Part shown: positions 8,026 to 15,234 of the stretch, in pieces
Numbering within the stretch: position 1 is the first letter of the stretch
How the letters are laid out: every line of letters starts with the position of its first letter
NCBI RefSeq assembly: GCF_030209355.1
Contig: NZ_JARVSF010000002.1
Span: 307,097 to 371,096, forward strand
Length of the DNA stretch: 64,000 nucleotides
Source: Pseudarthrobacter sp. fls2-241-R2A-127
Lineage (GTDB): Bacteria; Actinomycetota; Actinomycetes; Actinomycetales; Micrococcaceae
Direction of reading: 5' to 3'
Translations under genes and position numbers: made by a program
Notes under the pieces: generated by a model
Databases searched by the model: none
Told to the model about the DNA's origin: nothing
What the model saw: only the letters and a program-made list of their open reading frames with translations

Positions 8026-8421
8026 ATGTTCAGCCTGACCGTCCGCCGCCACTTCATGATCGCCCACAGCCTTCCCCGCGAAGCATTCGGGCCCGCACAA
8101 GCACTGCACGGCGCAACATTCGTGACTGAGGTGACTTTCCGGCGTCGTGCCCTGAACGCGGACGCGATCGTCCTGGACATCGGCGCCGCCGGGACCATCA
8201 TCGAGGACGTGCTGGGCGGCCTGAACTACCGCAACCTGGACGAGCACCCGGATTTCGAGGGCAAGCTCACCACTACCGAGGCGCTGGCGGAGTACATCGC
8301 CCAGGCAGTTTTTGAAAAGATTAAGGACAGCGACGACGGCCGGGAGCTCACCGGCATTGACGTCACCCTCCGTGAAAATCCGGACGCCTGGGCCACCTAC
8401 GTCCTGGACCTGTCCGCCTGA
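8026..8421 (+). CDS. 6-pyruvoyl-tetrahydropterin synthase-fold protein with substituted active site
   Basis: 131 residues, the family's normal length, with the overall T-fold pattern: FMIAHSL, ALHGATF, VLDIGAAGTI, LNYRNLDE, TTTEALAEYI and VTLRENPDAWATY. By eye against E. coli QueD, zinc ligands H14 and H28 are kept but the third His is Ala30. The catalytic Cys is Ala24, the Asp-His pair of LDH is Asn67-Tyr68, and the late Glu is kept (E117). A normal pterin synthase or carboxytetrahydropterin synthase reaction is therefore doubtful. From memory, the same altered motif FGPAQxLHGATF recurs in Streptomyces homologues, so this looks like a conserved subfamily and not decay. It lies between the dehydrogenase (3-base gap) and the glycosyltransferase (2-base gap). 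Confidence 0.75.
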   Translation: MFSLTVRRHFMIAHSLPREAFGPAQALHGATFVTEVTFRRRALNADAIVLDIGAAGTIIEDVLGGLNYRNLDEHPDFEGKLTTTEALAEYIAQAVFEKIKDSDDGRELTGIDVTLRENPDAWATYVLDLSA

Positions 8422-8423
8422 CA

Positions 8424-9506
8424 GTGCGCCCCCTCCGGCTGCTCGTCCCGGGCAATATCCGCCACAGCTCGGGCGGGAACGTCTATAACGCACGCCTCGT
8501 TGCCGGCCTCAAAGCCTTGGGCGCCGAGGTGGAGGTGATCGCCGTGGAAGGAAGCTGGCCGCATGCGGGAGCCCGGGACCGGCGCCGGCTTGGCGCCTTC
8601 CTCGGGGCGCGGGACCTGGAGGCTGTTCCCGGGCAGCCGGTGACCATAGTGGATGGACTGGTGGCAGTAGGGGCTCCGGACGAACTGGAGTTCGCCGCGA
8701 AGGCCGGCCGGCAAACATGGGTCCTGGTGCATATGCCCGTGCCGGAAAATACGGGCAGCCAGGCCCTGCAACGCGAAGCCAGGGCATTGCGCGCGGCAAC
8801 GGGCGTCATCTGCACCAGCACATCGGCAGCAAACGAGCTCAGCACCCGCGGATTCCCTGGAACACGGGTTGTCCTCCCCGGCGTGGATCCGGCACCACAG
8901 GCGCCCGGTTCCACGCCGCCCCACCTGACAGTCGTCGCGGCGCTGCTGCCCAACAAGGACCAGCTGCTCACGGTGGAGGCCCTGGGCCGGATCCGTGATC
9001 TTGACTGGACTGCGTCATTCGTGGGGTCGGACCGGGCGGATCCGTTGTACGCGCAGGAGGTCCAGGCTGCGGTCGCCGCGAGCGGTCTGCAGGAGCGGGT
9101 GCGGCTGACCGGCGAGCTCACCGGCGAACCGTTGGAAGCGCAGTGGGCCCGGACTGACCTGACGTTGCTGGTGTCCCAAAGGGAAGCGTTCGGGATGGCC
9201 GTCACCGAGAGCCTGGCCCATGGCATCCCCGCGCTGGTCAGGGCAGGTACTGGCGCTGTGGAGGCGCTCAGCCTCGCCGGCCTGGAAACGTCCGACGGCG
9301 GCCCAAGACTTCCGGGGGCACCGCTTACCCTGCCCGTCGGGGGACAGGAGAGCCCCGGACGGCTGGCAGCGGTCCTGCGGCGGTGGCTCGAGGACGCCGG
9401 GGTCCGGGAAAACTGGCGCATGGCGGCGGGGGAGGCGCGGCGGAAACTTCCCGGATGGAGCAGCACGGCCAAGAGCCTGCTGGCCCTGCTGGCAGCGGGG
9501 GACTGA
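8424..9506 (+). CDS. GT4-type glycosyltransferase of the MDR-PTPS operon
   Basis: 360 residues, GT-B fold. The N-terminal domain begins LRLLVPGNIRHSSGGNVYNARL, a donor/acceptor glycine loop typical of GT4. The C-terminal domain carries LTVVAALLPNKDQLLTVEAL and the nucleotide-sugar signature DLTLLVSQREAFGMAVTESLAHGIPAL, with the conserved E-x7-E-like glutamates. No membrane helix is seen, so it is cytosolic or membrane-associated. The GTG start lies two bases after the preceding stop, implying translational coupling. In this operon it probably glycosylates the product made by the two preceding enzymes; pteridine glycosides known from cyanobacteria are a tempting analogue but unproven. The gene ends 16 bases from convergent tadA. 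Confidence 0.8.
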   Translation: MRPLRLLVPGNIRHSSGGNVYNARLVAGLKALGAEVEVIAVEGSWPHAGARDRRRLGAFLGARDLEAVPGQPVTIVDGLVAVGAPDELEFAAKAGRQTWVLVHMPVPENTGSQALQREARALRAATGVICTSTSAANELSTRGFPGTRVVLPGVDPAPQAPGSTPPHLTVVAALLPNKDQLLTVEALGRIRDLDWTASFVGSDRADPLYAQEVQAAVAASGLQERVRLTGELTGEPLEAQWARTDLTLLVSQREAFGMAVTESLAHGIPALVRAGTGAVEALSLAGLETSDGGPRLPGAPLTLPVGGQESPGRLAAVLRRWLEDAGVRENWRMAAGEARRKLPGWSSTAKSLLALLAAGD

Positions 9507-9522
9507 CTCAGGCCGTCTGCCG

Positions 9523-10029
9523 TTACAGGCTGCTGCGGTGCGCTGCGAAGAACTCGCGCAGCAACCGGGCGCACTCTTCTTCGCGGACTCCCGGGTACAC
9601 CTCAACCCAATGATTGAGGCGGCGTTCGCGCAGGATGTCGAACACCGATCCTGCCGCGCCGGCTTTCTCGTCCCATGCCCCGAATACCACCCGGGGGATC
9701 CTGGCCAGCACGATCGCGCCAGCACACATGGCGCAGGGTTCCAGGGTGACCACCAACGTGCAGTCGGAGAGCCGCCACCCGTCGCCGCGGCCGCCGTCGA
9801 GCCTTGCCCGCTCCTGCAACCGTGCGGCAGCTTCCCGGATGGCCACCACCTCGGCGTGGGCTGTGGGGTCGCCCAGCTCCTCCCGCTGGTTCCGGCCGGA
9901 ACCCAGCACCCCGCCGTCGGGCCCGATGACCACGGCGCCGATCGGCACGTCCTCTGTCGCGAGGGCGCGATGGGCCTCCGCGAGGGCAAGGCCCATCCAG
10001 GCGTCGTGTTTCTTTTCGGGCAACGGCAT
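9523..10029 (-). CDS. tadA: tRNA-adenosine deaminase
   Basis: 168 residues of the cytidine/adenosine deaminase fold. HAEVVAIREAA provides the zinc His and the proton-shuttling Glu, and LEPCAMCAGAIVLARI provides the two zinc cysteines. The C-terminal helix LLREFFAAHRSS is usual for TadA, which converts A34 to inosine in tRNA-Arg(ACG). The window encodes exactly that tRNA at 32 kb. A -10-like TATCAT six bases before the ATG indicates a leaderless transcript, and it overlaps the divergent promoter of the PAP2 gene. Confidence 0.9.
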   Translation of the reverse strand: MPLPEKKHDAWMGLALAEAHRALATEDVPIGAVVIGPDGGVLGSGRNQREELGDPTAHAEVVAIREAAARLQERARLDGGRGDGWRLSDCTLVVTLEPCAMCAGAIVLARIPRVVFGAWDEKAGAAGSVFDILRERRLNHWVEVYPGVREEECARLLREFFAAHRSSL

Positions 10030-10035
10030 GGCTCA

Positions 10036-10045
10036 ATGATAGTTT
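10036..10045. promoter_or_regulatory. Overlapping divergent -10 elements (tadA / PAP2)
   Basis: The ten bases ATGATAGTTT read as TATCAT (10036-10041) on the minus strand, six bases before the tadA ATG, and as TAGTTT (10040-10045) on the plus strand for the phosphatase gene. The two elements share two bases, so the promoters cannot easily be occupied at once. Confidence 0.5.
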
Positions 10046-10084
10046 CGGGGATACTCAGGTTACTTACCGATGCCGGGAGGCACC

Positions 10085-10888
10085 ATGGATACGCTTCGGG
10101 ACCGCTTGGGGACCTGGTTCAAACCCTACGCGGCACTGGTCCTCACCATCCTCGTGGGCGGTGTGGTCATCGTCTCCCTCGCCCTGCTGGGCGCCGAGGT
10201 GTACGACAACGTGGTGGACTCCGCCGGGCTGGCGAACCTGGACAAGCCCGCCCTGGCCCTCTCCGAGAGCCTCCGCAGCCCCGGACTCGACGCGTTCGTC
10301 ACCGGCTTCACCAACATCGGCGGCGGCATCGGAATGCCCATCCTGGCCAGCATCCTCGTCGCCTGGCTGACGTACCTCAGCCGCAACTGGCGTCCGCTGG
10401 TCCTGATTGGCGGTGCCGCAGCCGTCTCCATCACCGCCACCACCCTCGGCAAGAAGCTGGTGGGCCGCACGCGCCCGGACCACGCAGACGCCGTTCCGCC
10501 GTACGAGAATTCCCCGTCCTTTCCCAGCGGGCACACCTTGAACACCACCGTGGTGATCAGCCTGGTGGTCTACCTGATCTGCCTGCAGTTCCACACCATG
10601 CAGGTCCGGGTCACGGCCATCATTGCGGGTGCGGTGTTCATCATCGCCATGGGCCTGAGCCGGGTCTTCCTTGGCCACCACTGGCTCACGGACGTAATGG
10701 CCGGCTGGTTGCTGGGGCTCACCTGGGTGGGCGTGGTGATTTTGGCCCACCGGCTGTTCCACATCGTCCGCAGGCGGGAACACGTGGGCGCCGCTCCATC
10801 GTTCGACCGCCCCATTGTGCGCGACGTGGTGGCCGAGGAACTGCACGACGGCGGTTCCTCCGGACCCGGCAAAGGCAGCGCCGGATGA
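10085..10888 (+). CDS. PAP2-family phosphatase, membrane-bound
   Basis: 267 residues with about six transmembrane helices. The three catalytic motifs of lipid phosphate phosphatases are in order: KKLVGRTRP (C1), PSFPSGHTLN (C2) and SRVFLGHHWLTDVMAGW (C3). It should dephosphorylate a lipid (phosphatidate, undecaprenyl or similar diphosphate) at the outer face of the membrane. The ATG at 10085 has GGGAGG upstream and TAGTTT as the probable -10. The stop codon overlaps the repeated ATGATAGTTTT element that serves upp. Confidence 0.85.
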   Translation: MDTLRDRLGTWFKPYAALVLTILVGGVVIVSLALLGAEVYDNVVDSAGLANLDKPALALSESLRSPGLDAFVTGFTNIGGGIGMPILASILVAWLTYLSRNWRPLVLIGGAAAVSITATTLGKKLVGRTRPDHADAVPPYENSPSFPSGHTLNTTVVISLVVYLICLQFHTMQVRVTAIIAGAVFIIAMGLSRVFLGHHWLTDVMAGWLLGLTWVGVVILAHRLFHIVRRREHVGAAPSFDRPIVRDVVAEELHDGGSSGPGKGSAG

Positions 10889-10894
10889 TAGTTT
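10889..10894 (+). promoter_or_regulatory. -10 hexamer TAGTTT of upp
   Basis: TAGTTT, six bases before the ATG at 10901, with no room for a ribosome binding site. The surrounding ATGATAGTTTTAGGGGAT nearly repeats the element at 10036-10052. Confidence 0.5.
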
Positions 10895-10900
10895 TAGGGG

Positions 10901-11536
10901 ATGCGCACTCTCGTTGTTGACCACCCCTTGGTCGCCCACAAGCTCACCGTCCTGCGGGACAAGAACACGCCGTCGCCGGTCTTCCGGCAGCTGACGGAGG
11001 AGCTGGTGACCCTCCTGGCCTATGAGGCCACGCGGGAGGTCCGCACCGAGCCGGTCACCATCGAAACGCCCGTCAGCACCACGATCGGCACCGCGTTCAC
11101 CAAGCCCACGCCGCTGGTGGTTCCCATCCTGCGCGCCGGCCTTGGGATGCTGGAGGGCATGACCAAGCTGGTTCCTACCGCTGAGGTGGGCTTCCTGGGC
11201 ATGGCCCGGGATGAGGAAACCCTTGACATCATCACGTACGCCGAGCGCCTCCCCGAGGACCTGACCGGCCGCCAGGTCTTCGTCCTGGACCCGATGCTGG
11301 CCACCGGCGGAACCCTCCGCGAGGCCATCAAGTTCCTGTTCAAGCGCGGCGCCTCCGACGTCACTTGCATCTGCCTGCTGGCAGCCCCGGAGGGCCTGGC
11401 GAAACTGGAGGAGGAATTGGGCGACGCGAACGTGCACATCGTCCTGGCCTCCATCGACGAGAAGCTCAACGAAAAGTCCTACATTGTTCCGGGCCTCGGC
11501 GACGCCGGTGACCGCCTCTACGGGATCGCCGGGTAG
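10901..11536 (+). CDS. upp: Uracil phosphoribosyltransferase
   Basis: 211 residues, the standard length. The PRPP loop [18 protein letters not shown] is intact, as are [13 protein letters not shown] and the C-terminal uracil-binding stretch [15 protein letters not shown]. The enzyme converts uracil and PRPP to UMP for pyrimidine salvage in the cytoplasm. The transcript seems leaderless from the TAGTTT hexamer that overlaps the end of the preceding phosphatase gene, so upp can be expressed independently of it. Confidence 0.95.
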   Translation: MRTLVVDHPLVAHKLTVLRDKNTPSPVFRQLTEELVTLLAYEATREVRTEPVTIETPVSTTIGTAFTKPTPLVVPILRAGLGMLEGMTKLVPTAEVGFLGMARDEETLDIITYAERLPEDLTGRQVFVLDPMLATGGTLREAIKFLFKRGASDVTCICLLAAPEGLAKLEEELGDANVHIVLASIDEKLNEKSYIVPGLGDAGDRLYGIAG

Positions 11537-11568
11537 CACCGCCCCTTTCCCGCGCCGGGTCCCGCCGC

Positions 11569-11574
11569 TAGCCT
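11569..11574 (+). promoter_or_regulatory. -10 hexamer TAGCCT of the VOC gene
   Basis: TAGCCT, six bases before the ATG at 11581. Confidence 0.5.
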
Positions 11575-11580
11575 GTGCGG

Positions 11581-11970
11581 ATGGACTGGAAACTTGAACT
11601 TGCCTTTGTCCCTGTCTCCGATGTGGACCGTGCCAAGGATTTCTACGTCAACAAGGTTGGCTTCAACGCCGATTACGACGAGCGCCCGTCGGATTCCATC
11701 CGCTTCGTGCAGTTGACGCCCCCCGGCTCCGCCTGCTCCATCTGCATCGGCGAAGGGCTCACCGATGCTCCGCCGGGCACCGGCTCCAACCTGCAATTGG
11801 TGGTCAGCGATATCGAGGCGGCCCACCGCCAGCTCAAGGGCAACGGCGTGGATGTCAGCGACGTGGACGTGCAGCAGTGGGGCCACTTCCTGTATTTCGC
11901 TGATCCCGACGGCAACAAGTGGTCCGTCCAGTACATCCCCTGGCGGAACGCCGGGCAGGGCGCCGGCTGA
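11581..11970 (+). CDS. VOC-superfamily (glyoxalase-like) protein
   Basis: 129 residues made of two beta-alpha-beta-beta-beta modules. The first starts LELAFVPVSDVDRAKDFYVNKVGFNAD, the classic VOC opening, and the second ends HFLYFADPDGNKWSVQYIP with the characteristic DPDGN. Metal-ligand positions cannot be fixed by eye, so it may be a glyoxalase, a resistance protein or a binding protein. ATG 11581 is selected because TAGCCT lies six bases upstream. An in-frame GTG two codons earlier would overlap no promoter element. It is followed by a bidirectional terminator. Confidence 0.8.
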   Translation: MDWKLELAFVPVSDVDRAKDFYVNKVGFNADYDERPSDSIRFVQLTPPGSACSICIGEGLTDAPPGTGSNLQLVVSDIEAAHRQLKGNGVDVSDVDVQQWGHFLYFADPDGNKWSVQYIPWRNAGQGAG

Positions 11971-11971
11971 T

Positions 11972-12022
11972 TAAAGCAGGCAACGGCCCGCATCGACGGA
12001 TGCGGGCCGCTGCCTGTGCTGA
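11972..12022. terminator. Bidirectional terminator between the VOC and lytic protein genes
   Basis: CAGGCAACGGCCCGCATC pairs with GATGCGGGCCGCTGCCTG around GACG. It is flanked by TTAAA on one side and a T-containing tail on the other, between convergent genes. Confidence 0.8.
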
Positions 12023-12128
12023 AGTTTCCAACCTTTGGCGGGCTGGGCGCGGCGTACGACGCCGGCTGGCCGGGGCGCGCCGTCAGCGAAGGCCGAAAAC
12101 GGGAAGATTCAGCGGAAGGCCAGGGTGC

Positions 12129-12836
12129 CTAGTACCAGTTGTGTGCCAGGTGGAAGTTCAGCGCACCGCAGGGCGAGGCATAGCTCTTCTTGATGTAGTC
12201 CAGGCCCCAGTTGATCTGCGTGCGGTAGTTGGTCAGGTAGTCGGCACCTGCGCTGGCCATCTTCTCCGCGGGCAGCGATTGGACGATGCCATACGCGCCG
12301 CTGCTGGCGTTGGTGGCCGTGGTGGTCCAATCGGATTCCTTGGTCCACAACGTCTGGAGGCACTGCATCTGGTCCGGTCCCCACCCGAAGGAGGACAGCT
12401 GGCTGGCGGCATAGGCCTGGGCGCCCGCAGGATCGTTGACCGCGACGGCGGGAGCGGGAGCGGGTGCAGGGGCCGGCGCCGGTGCGGGTGCTTCAGCGGC
12501 CGGGGCGGCGGGTGCAGGCGCTGGGGCCGGCTCCGCTGCCTGCGGTGCCACGCTGATGGCGGAAGGAGCGGGACTCGCGGCCGGGTTGGACCGGATTTCG
12601 CTCTTCTCGATGCTCATCTGGGCGTCCGCCGCTGAGCTGGAAGCAGTTGAGCCGGTAGACGACGCCTGGGTCATGCTGGTGGTCGCCTGGCCGGCCGCGC
12701 CAACGCCAACCAGCACCGCGCAGGATGCTGCGAGGACTGCGGCACGCCGGCCCACGGTGGTCTTCTTGGCGGGCTGGGGTTTGGCCCGGTGTTTTGCCCT
12801 GGTTTGCGGGCATGGTTTTGCCATGGATTTAGACAT
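12129..12836 (-). CDS. Secreted lytic transglycosylase-like protein under c-di-AMP riboswitch
   Basis: 235 residues. A basic N-terminus and the hydrophobic segment AAVLAASCAVLVGVGAAG (about 31-48) form an export signal. A Ser-rich and then Pro-Ala-rich linker (about 60-135) spans the wall. The C-terminal domain (about 145-235) with WTKESDWTTTATNASSGAYGIVQSLPAEKM and INWGLDYIKKSYASPCGALNFHLAHNWY matches the transglycosylase/aggregation-promoting-factor type, where the Glu in KESDW is the likely catalytic acid. It should cleave or remodel peptidoglycan outside the cell. The ATG has GAGAGG upstream, and the leader contains a ydaO-type riboswitch, linking expression to c-di-AMP. Confidence 0.8.
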   Translation of the reverse strand: MSKSMAKPCPQTRAKHRAKPQPAKKTTVGRRAAVLAASCAVLVGVGAAGQATTSMTQASSTGSTASSSAADAQMSIEKSEIRSNPAASPAPSAISVAPQAAEPAPAPAPAAPAAEAPAPAPAPAPAPAPAVAVNDPAGAQAYAASQLSSFGWGPDQMQCLQTLWTKESDWTTTATNASSGAYGIVQSLPAEKMASAGADYLTNYRTQINWGLDYIKKSYASPCGALNFHLAHNWY

Positions 12837-12849
12837 GATTGATCGCCTC

Positions 12850-13003
12850 TCACACCTGCGGAGTTAGCTGTCGGGTTCGGATGAGGGCATCCGGCCGCAC
12901 GGAACAAACACGTGCTGGCTTAACCCCAAGGGCGATCATTGCCCGGGACGGTGGGTCCCCCGCCTCTGCCGTTTCTCAAGCGGAATCCGGGAAGCGGCAG
13001 AGC
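12850..13003 (-). ncRNA. ydaO/yuaA-type cyclic di-AMP riboswitch
   Basis: On the minus strand, directly upstream of the lytic protein gene, the leader shows conserved blocks I recall from actinobacterial ydaO elements: GCGGGGGACCCACC, a CCTTGGGGTTAAGCC segment, and the 3' block CCGAACCCGACAGCTAAC followed by TCCGCAGG. A TCTGCCG/CGGCAGA hairpin closes the 5' part. In this family c-di-AMP binding turns expression of wall hydrolases off. The boundaries are approximate. Confidence 0.8.
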
Positions 13004-13149
13004 TTGGCGTCAACCCGGGATATGCGGCCCGAACGGGGACCGCACCCAATCGACGGTACAGGAAGATCTCGCATTAGTCACATTTGGGTAACGGAAGTCA
13101 CGATTCCTGGCGCGTCGATTTGCTCCATGATTCGTTCCAGGGTGGTCGA

Positions 13150-15228
13150 TTATCCGGCCAGGACGTAGACGGTGGTCCCGCCGATGCTTTGCGGCTTGAA
13201 GGTAGATGTTACCCACTGCGCAATCCGGGTGGAGGCGTCCGAGCCGCTGCTGGACATCATGGTCCCGCCGGCTATGAAGTAATGGATCTTGCCCTGGGAT
13301 ACCAGCGCCTGGAACTGTTCCAGCGTGGGGGAGGGGTCGGTGCCGTTGAAGCCGCCCACGGCCATCACCGGAAGTTCCGTGGCCAGCTGGTAGCCGGCGG
13401 CGTTGTTCGAACCGACTACTGCCGCCGCCCAGGTGTAGTTTGAGGCTCCGTCCTTGAGTGCTGCCACGAGCTCGGCCGACGGCGTGGGCGCACCCAGGAG
13501 TCCGCCCATCCCGCCCCCGCGGACACCCCCGCCGGGGCCGAACTGGCCGGAACCTTGGCTTGTCCCGAACTGGCTTGCCCCAGCCTGGCTGGAACCCTGG
13601 CCGGCCCCAGCCTGGCCGGAACCTTTGCCGCTGAACTGCCGGGCGTTCCCGCCCGCGCCAAACCCGCCGGCCCGGTTTCCGCCGAAGCCCGCGCCGCCAA
13701 ACCCAGGCCCGCCGAACGACGTCGCCGGCCCGGCGCTGACAATGGCCCCGCTGTGCGCCGTTGCCGCCGTCGAGATGGAAAATGCCAGCGGTCCGGCGAG
13801 CGCAGCCGCAAGGGCGAGTGCCGTCGTCGTCCGCTGCACGAAGCGCCGGCGGATAAACCCGCCCAGCCCAATCCCCGCCGCGGCCGTGAGGCCCGCCGCC
13901 AGCACCAGCCAGCGCAGCCACGGGCCATAGGCTGACGTGGTTCCCAGCAGGGTGAAAGCCATCAGGGCTGCCGCCGCCACGGCTGCGGCGAGGAGGGCGG
14001 CAGCAGCGGCCTGCCGTCGATGCTGCCACAGGAGGACCGCGCCCAGCCCGGCAAGCCCGGCGATCCCCGGCGCCAATGCCACTGCGTAATACGGGTGGAT
14101 GATGCCGGCCATGAAACTGAAGACCAGGCCGGTAACCAGCACCCAGGAACCCCAGATGATCACCGACGCCCGGACGGCGTCAGTCCGCGGCGCCCGGCGT
14201 CCGATCCACAGCAGGCCGGCCGCAAGGATCAGCGCGGAGGGCAGCAGCCAGGCGATCTGGCCGCCAAATTCGCTGTTGAACATCCGCAGCAGGCCGGGAA
14301 CGCCCCAGCCGTTGCCGCCGCCCACGCTTCCGGTCTCGTCCCCTGTCAGCCGGCCCAGGCCGTTGTAGCCGAGGGTCAGCTCCAGGATGGAGTTGTCCTG
14401 CGAGCCGCCAATGAACGGCCGGTCCGCCGCCGGGGTGAGTTCGACGACGGCCAGCCACCAGCCGGCTGCGGCAACCATCGCGGCACCGGAGGCGAGCAGG
14501 TGCAACAGCCGCCGGCCCAGACCGGCCGGCGCCGCGACGAGGTAGGCGAGCGCGAACCCGGGAACCACCAGCAGGACCTGCAGCTGCTTGGCAAGGAACC
14601 CGAAGCCCAGGAATACCCCTGCCAGCAGGAGCCAGCGCAGCCGGTCCTCCTGGACGGAGCGGAGCACCGCGTAGCCGGCGGCGGTCATGAGCAGCACCAG
14701 CAGGGCGTCCGGGTTGTTGAACCGGAACATCAAGGTGGCCACCGGGGTCAGGGCCAGCACCACGGCGGCCAGCAAGCCTGCCCGGTGGGCGAGCCGCGCG
14801 TCCCCGGTGGCCGGCGCCGCCGCCCGCCGGACAGCGAGATACAGCAGCCAGGCGGTGCCCACGCCCATCAGGGCCTCAGGAACCAGGATGCTCCACGAGC
14901 TCAGGCCGAAAATCCGGACCGAGAGGCCCATGATCCACAGGGACGCCGGTGGCTTGTCCACCGTGATGGAGTTGGCGGCGTCCGAGGAGCCGAAGAACCA
15001 GGCTGCCCAGTCCGTCGATCCGGCCTGGGCAGCGGCGGAGTAGAAGGCGTTGGCCCAGCCTGAGGCCCCGAGGTTCCACAGGTACAGCACGGCGGTTGCT
15101 GCCAGCACGGCTGACAGTTCCAGCCGGTGCCGGAGGGCCAGGGGATCCCGCCGCATGCGGGTCGCGGCAGCAGGGCCGCGGGCCGAGGAAGCGGAGGGAG
15201 CCACTGTGGTGGGCTGATAGCTGGCCAT
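13150..15228 (-). CDS. PMT-type glycosyltransferase (GT39), polytopic, second copy
   Basis: 692 residues. The N-terminal two-thirds is a PMT_2/ArnT-like membrane enzyme: YLWNLGASGWANAFYSAAAQ, then SDAANSITVDKPPASLWIMG, whose acidic/Lys-Pro loop is the catalytic signature, and about 11-13 helices including FRFNNPDALLVLLM. A Gly-rich low-complexity linker (about 505-580) leads to a C-terminal extracytoplasmic domain ending QSIGGTTVYVLAG. Family members transfer a sugar from a polyprenyl phosphate donor to an outside acceptor. It starts six bases after the related gene at 15235-17358, and both are downstream of the GT2-GtrA gene that would make and flip the donor. The acceptor is unknown. Confidence 0.85.
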   Translation of the reverse strand: MASYQPTTVAPSASSARGPAAATRMRRDPLALRHRLELSAVLAATAVLYLWNLGASGWANAFYSAAAQAGSTDWAAWFFGSSDAANSITVDKPPASLWIMGLSVRIFGLSSWSILVPEALMGVGTAWLLYLAVRRAAAPATGDARLAHRAGLLAAVVLALTPVATLMFRFNNPDALLVLLMTAAGYAVLRSVQEDRLRWLLLAGVFLGFGFLAKQLQVLLVVPGFALAYLVAAPAGLGRRLLHLLASGAAMVAAAGWWLAVVELTPAADRPFIGGSQDNSILELTLGYNGLGRLTGDETGSVGGGNGWGVPGLLRMFNSEFGGQIAWLLPSALILAAGLLWIGRRAPRTDAVRASVIIWGSWVLVTGLVFSFMAGIIHPYYAVALAPGIAGLAGLGAVLLWQHRRQAAAAALLAAAVAAAALMAFTLLGTTSAYGPWLRWLVLAAGLTAAAGIGLGGFIRRRFVQRTTTALALAAALAGPLAFSISTAATAHSGAIVSAGPATSFGGPGFGGAGFGGNRAGGFGAGGNARQFSGKGSGQAGAGQGSSQAGASQFGTSQGSGQFGPGGGVRGGGMGGLLGAPTPSAELVAALKDGASNYTWAAAVVGSNNAAGYQLATELPVMAVGGFNGTDPSPTLEQFQALVSQGKIHYFIAGGTMMSSSGSDASTRIAQWVTSTFKPQSIGGTTVYVLAG

Positions 15229-15234
15229 CGGGTC

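Noticed and set aside
10064..11539. Long minus-strand open frame opposite PAP2 and upp
   Set aside because: It is a mirror of two well-recognised plus-strand genes, with biased composition and no recognisable domain.
14020..15063. Long plus-strand frame opposite the GT39 gene
   Set aside because: It is Gln/Gly/Arg-rich, as expected for a shadow of a GC-rich membrane protein gene.
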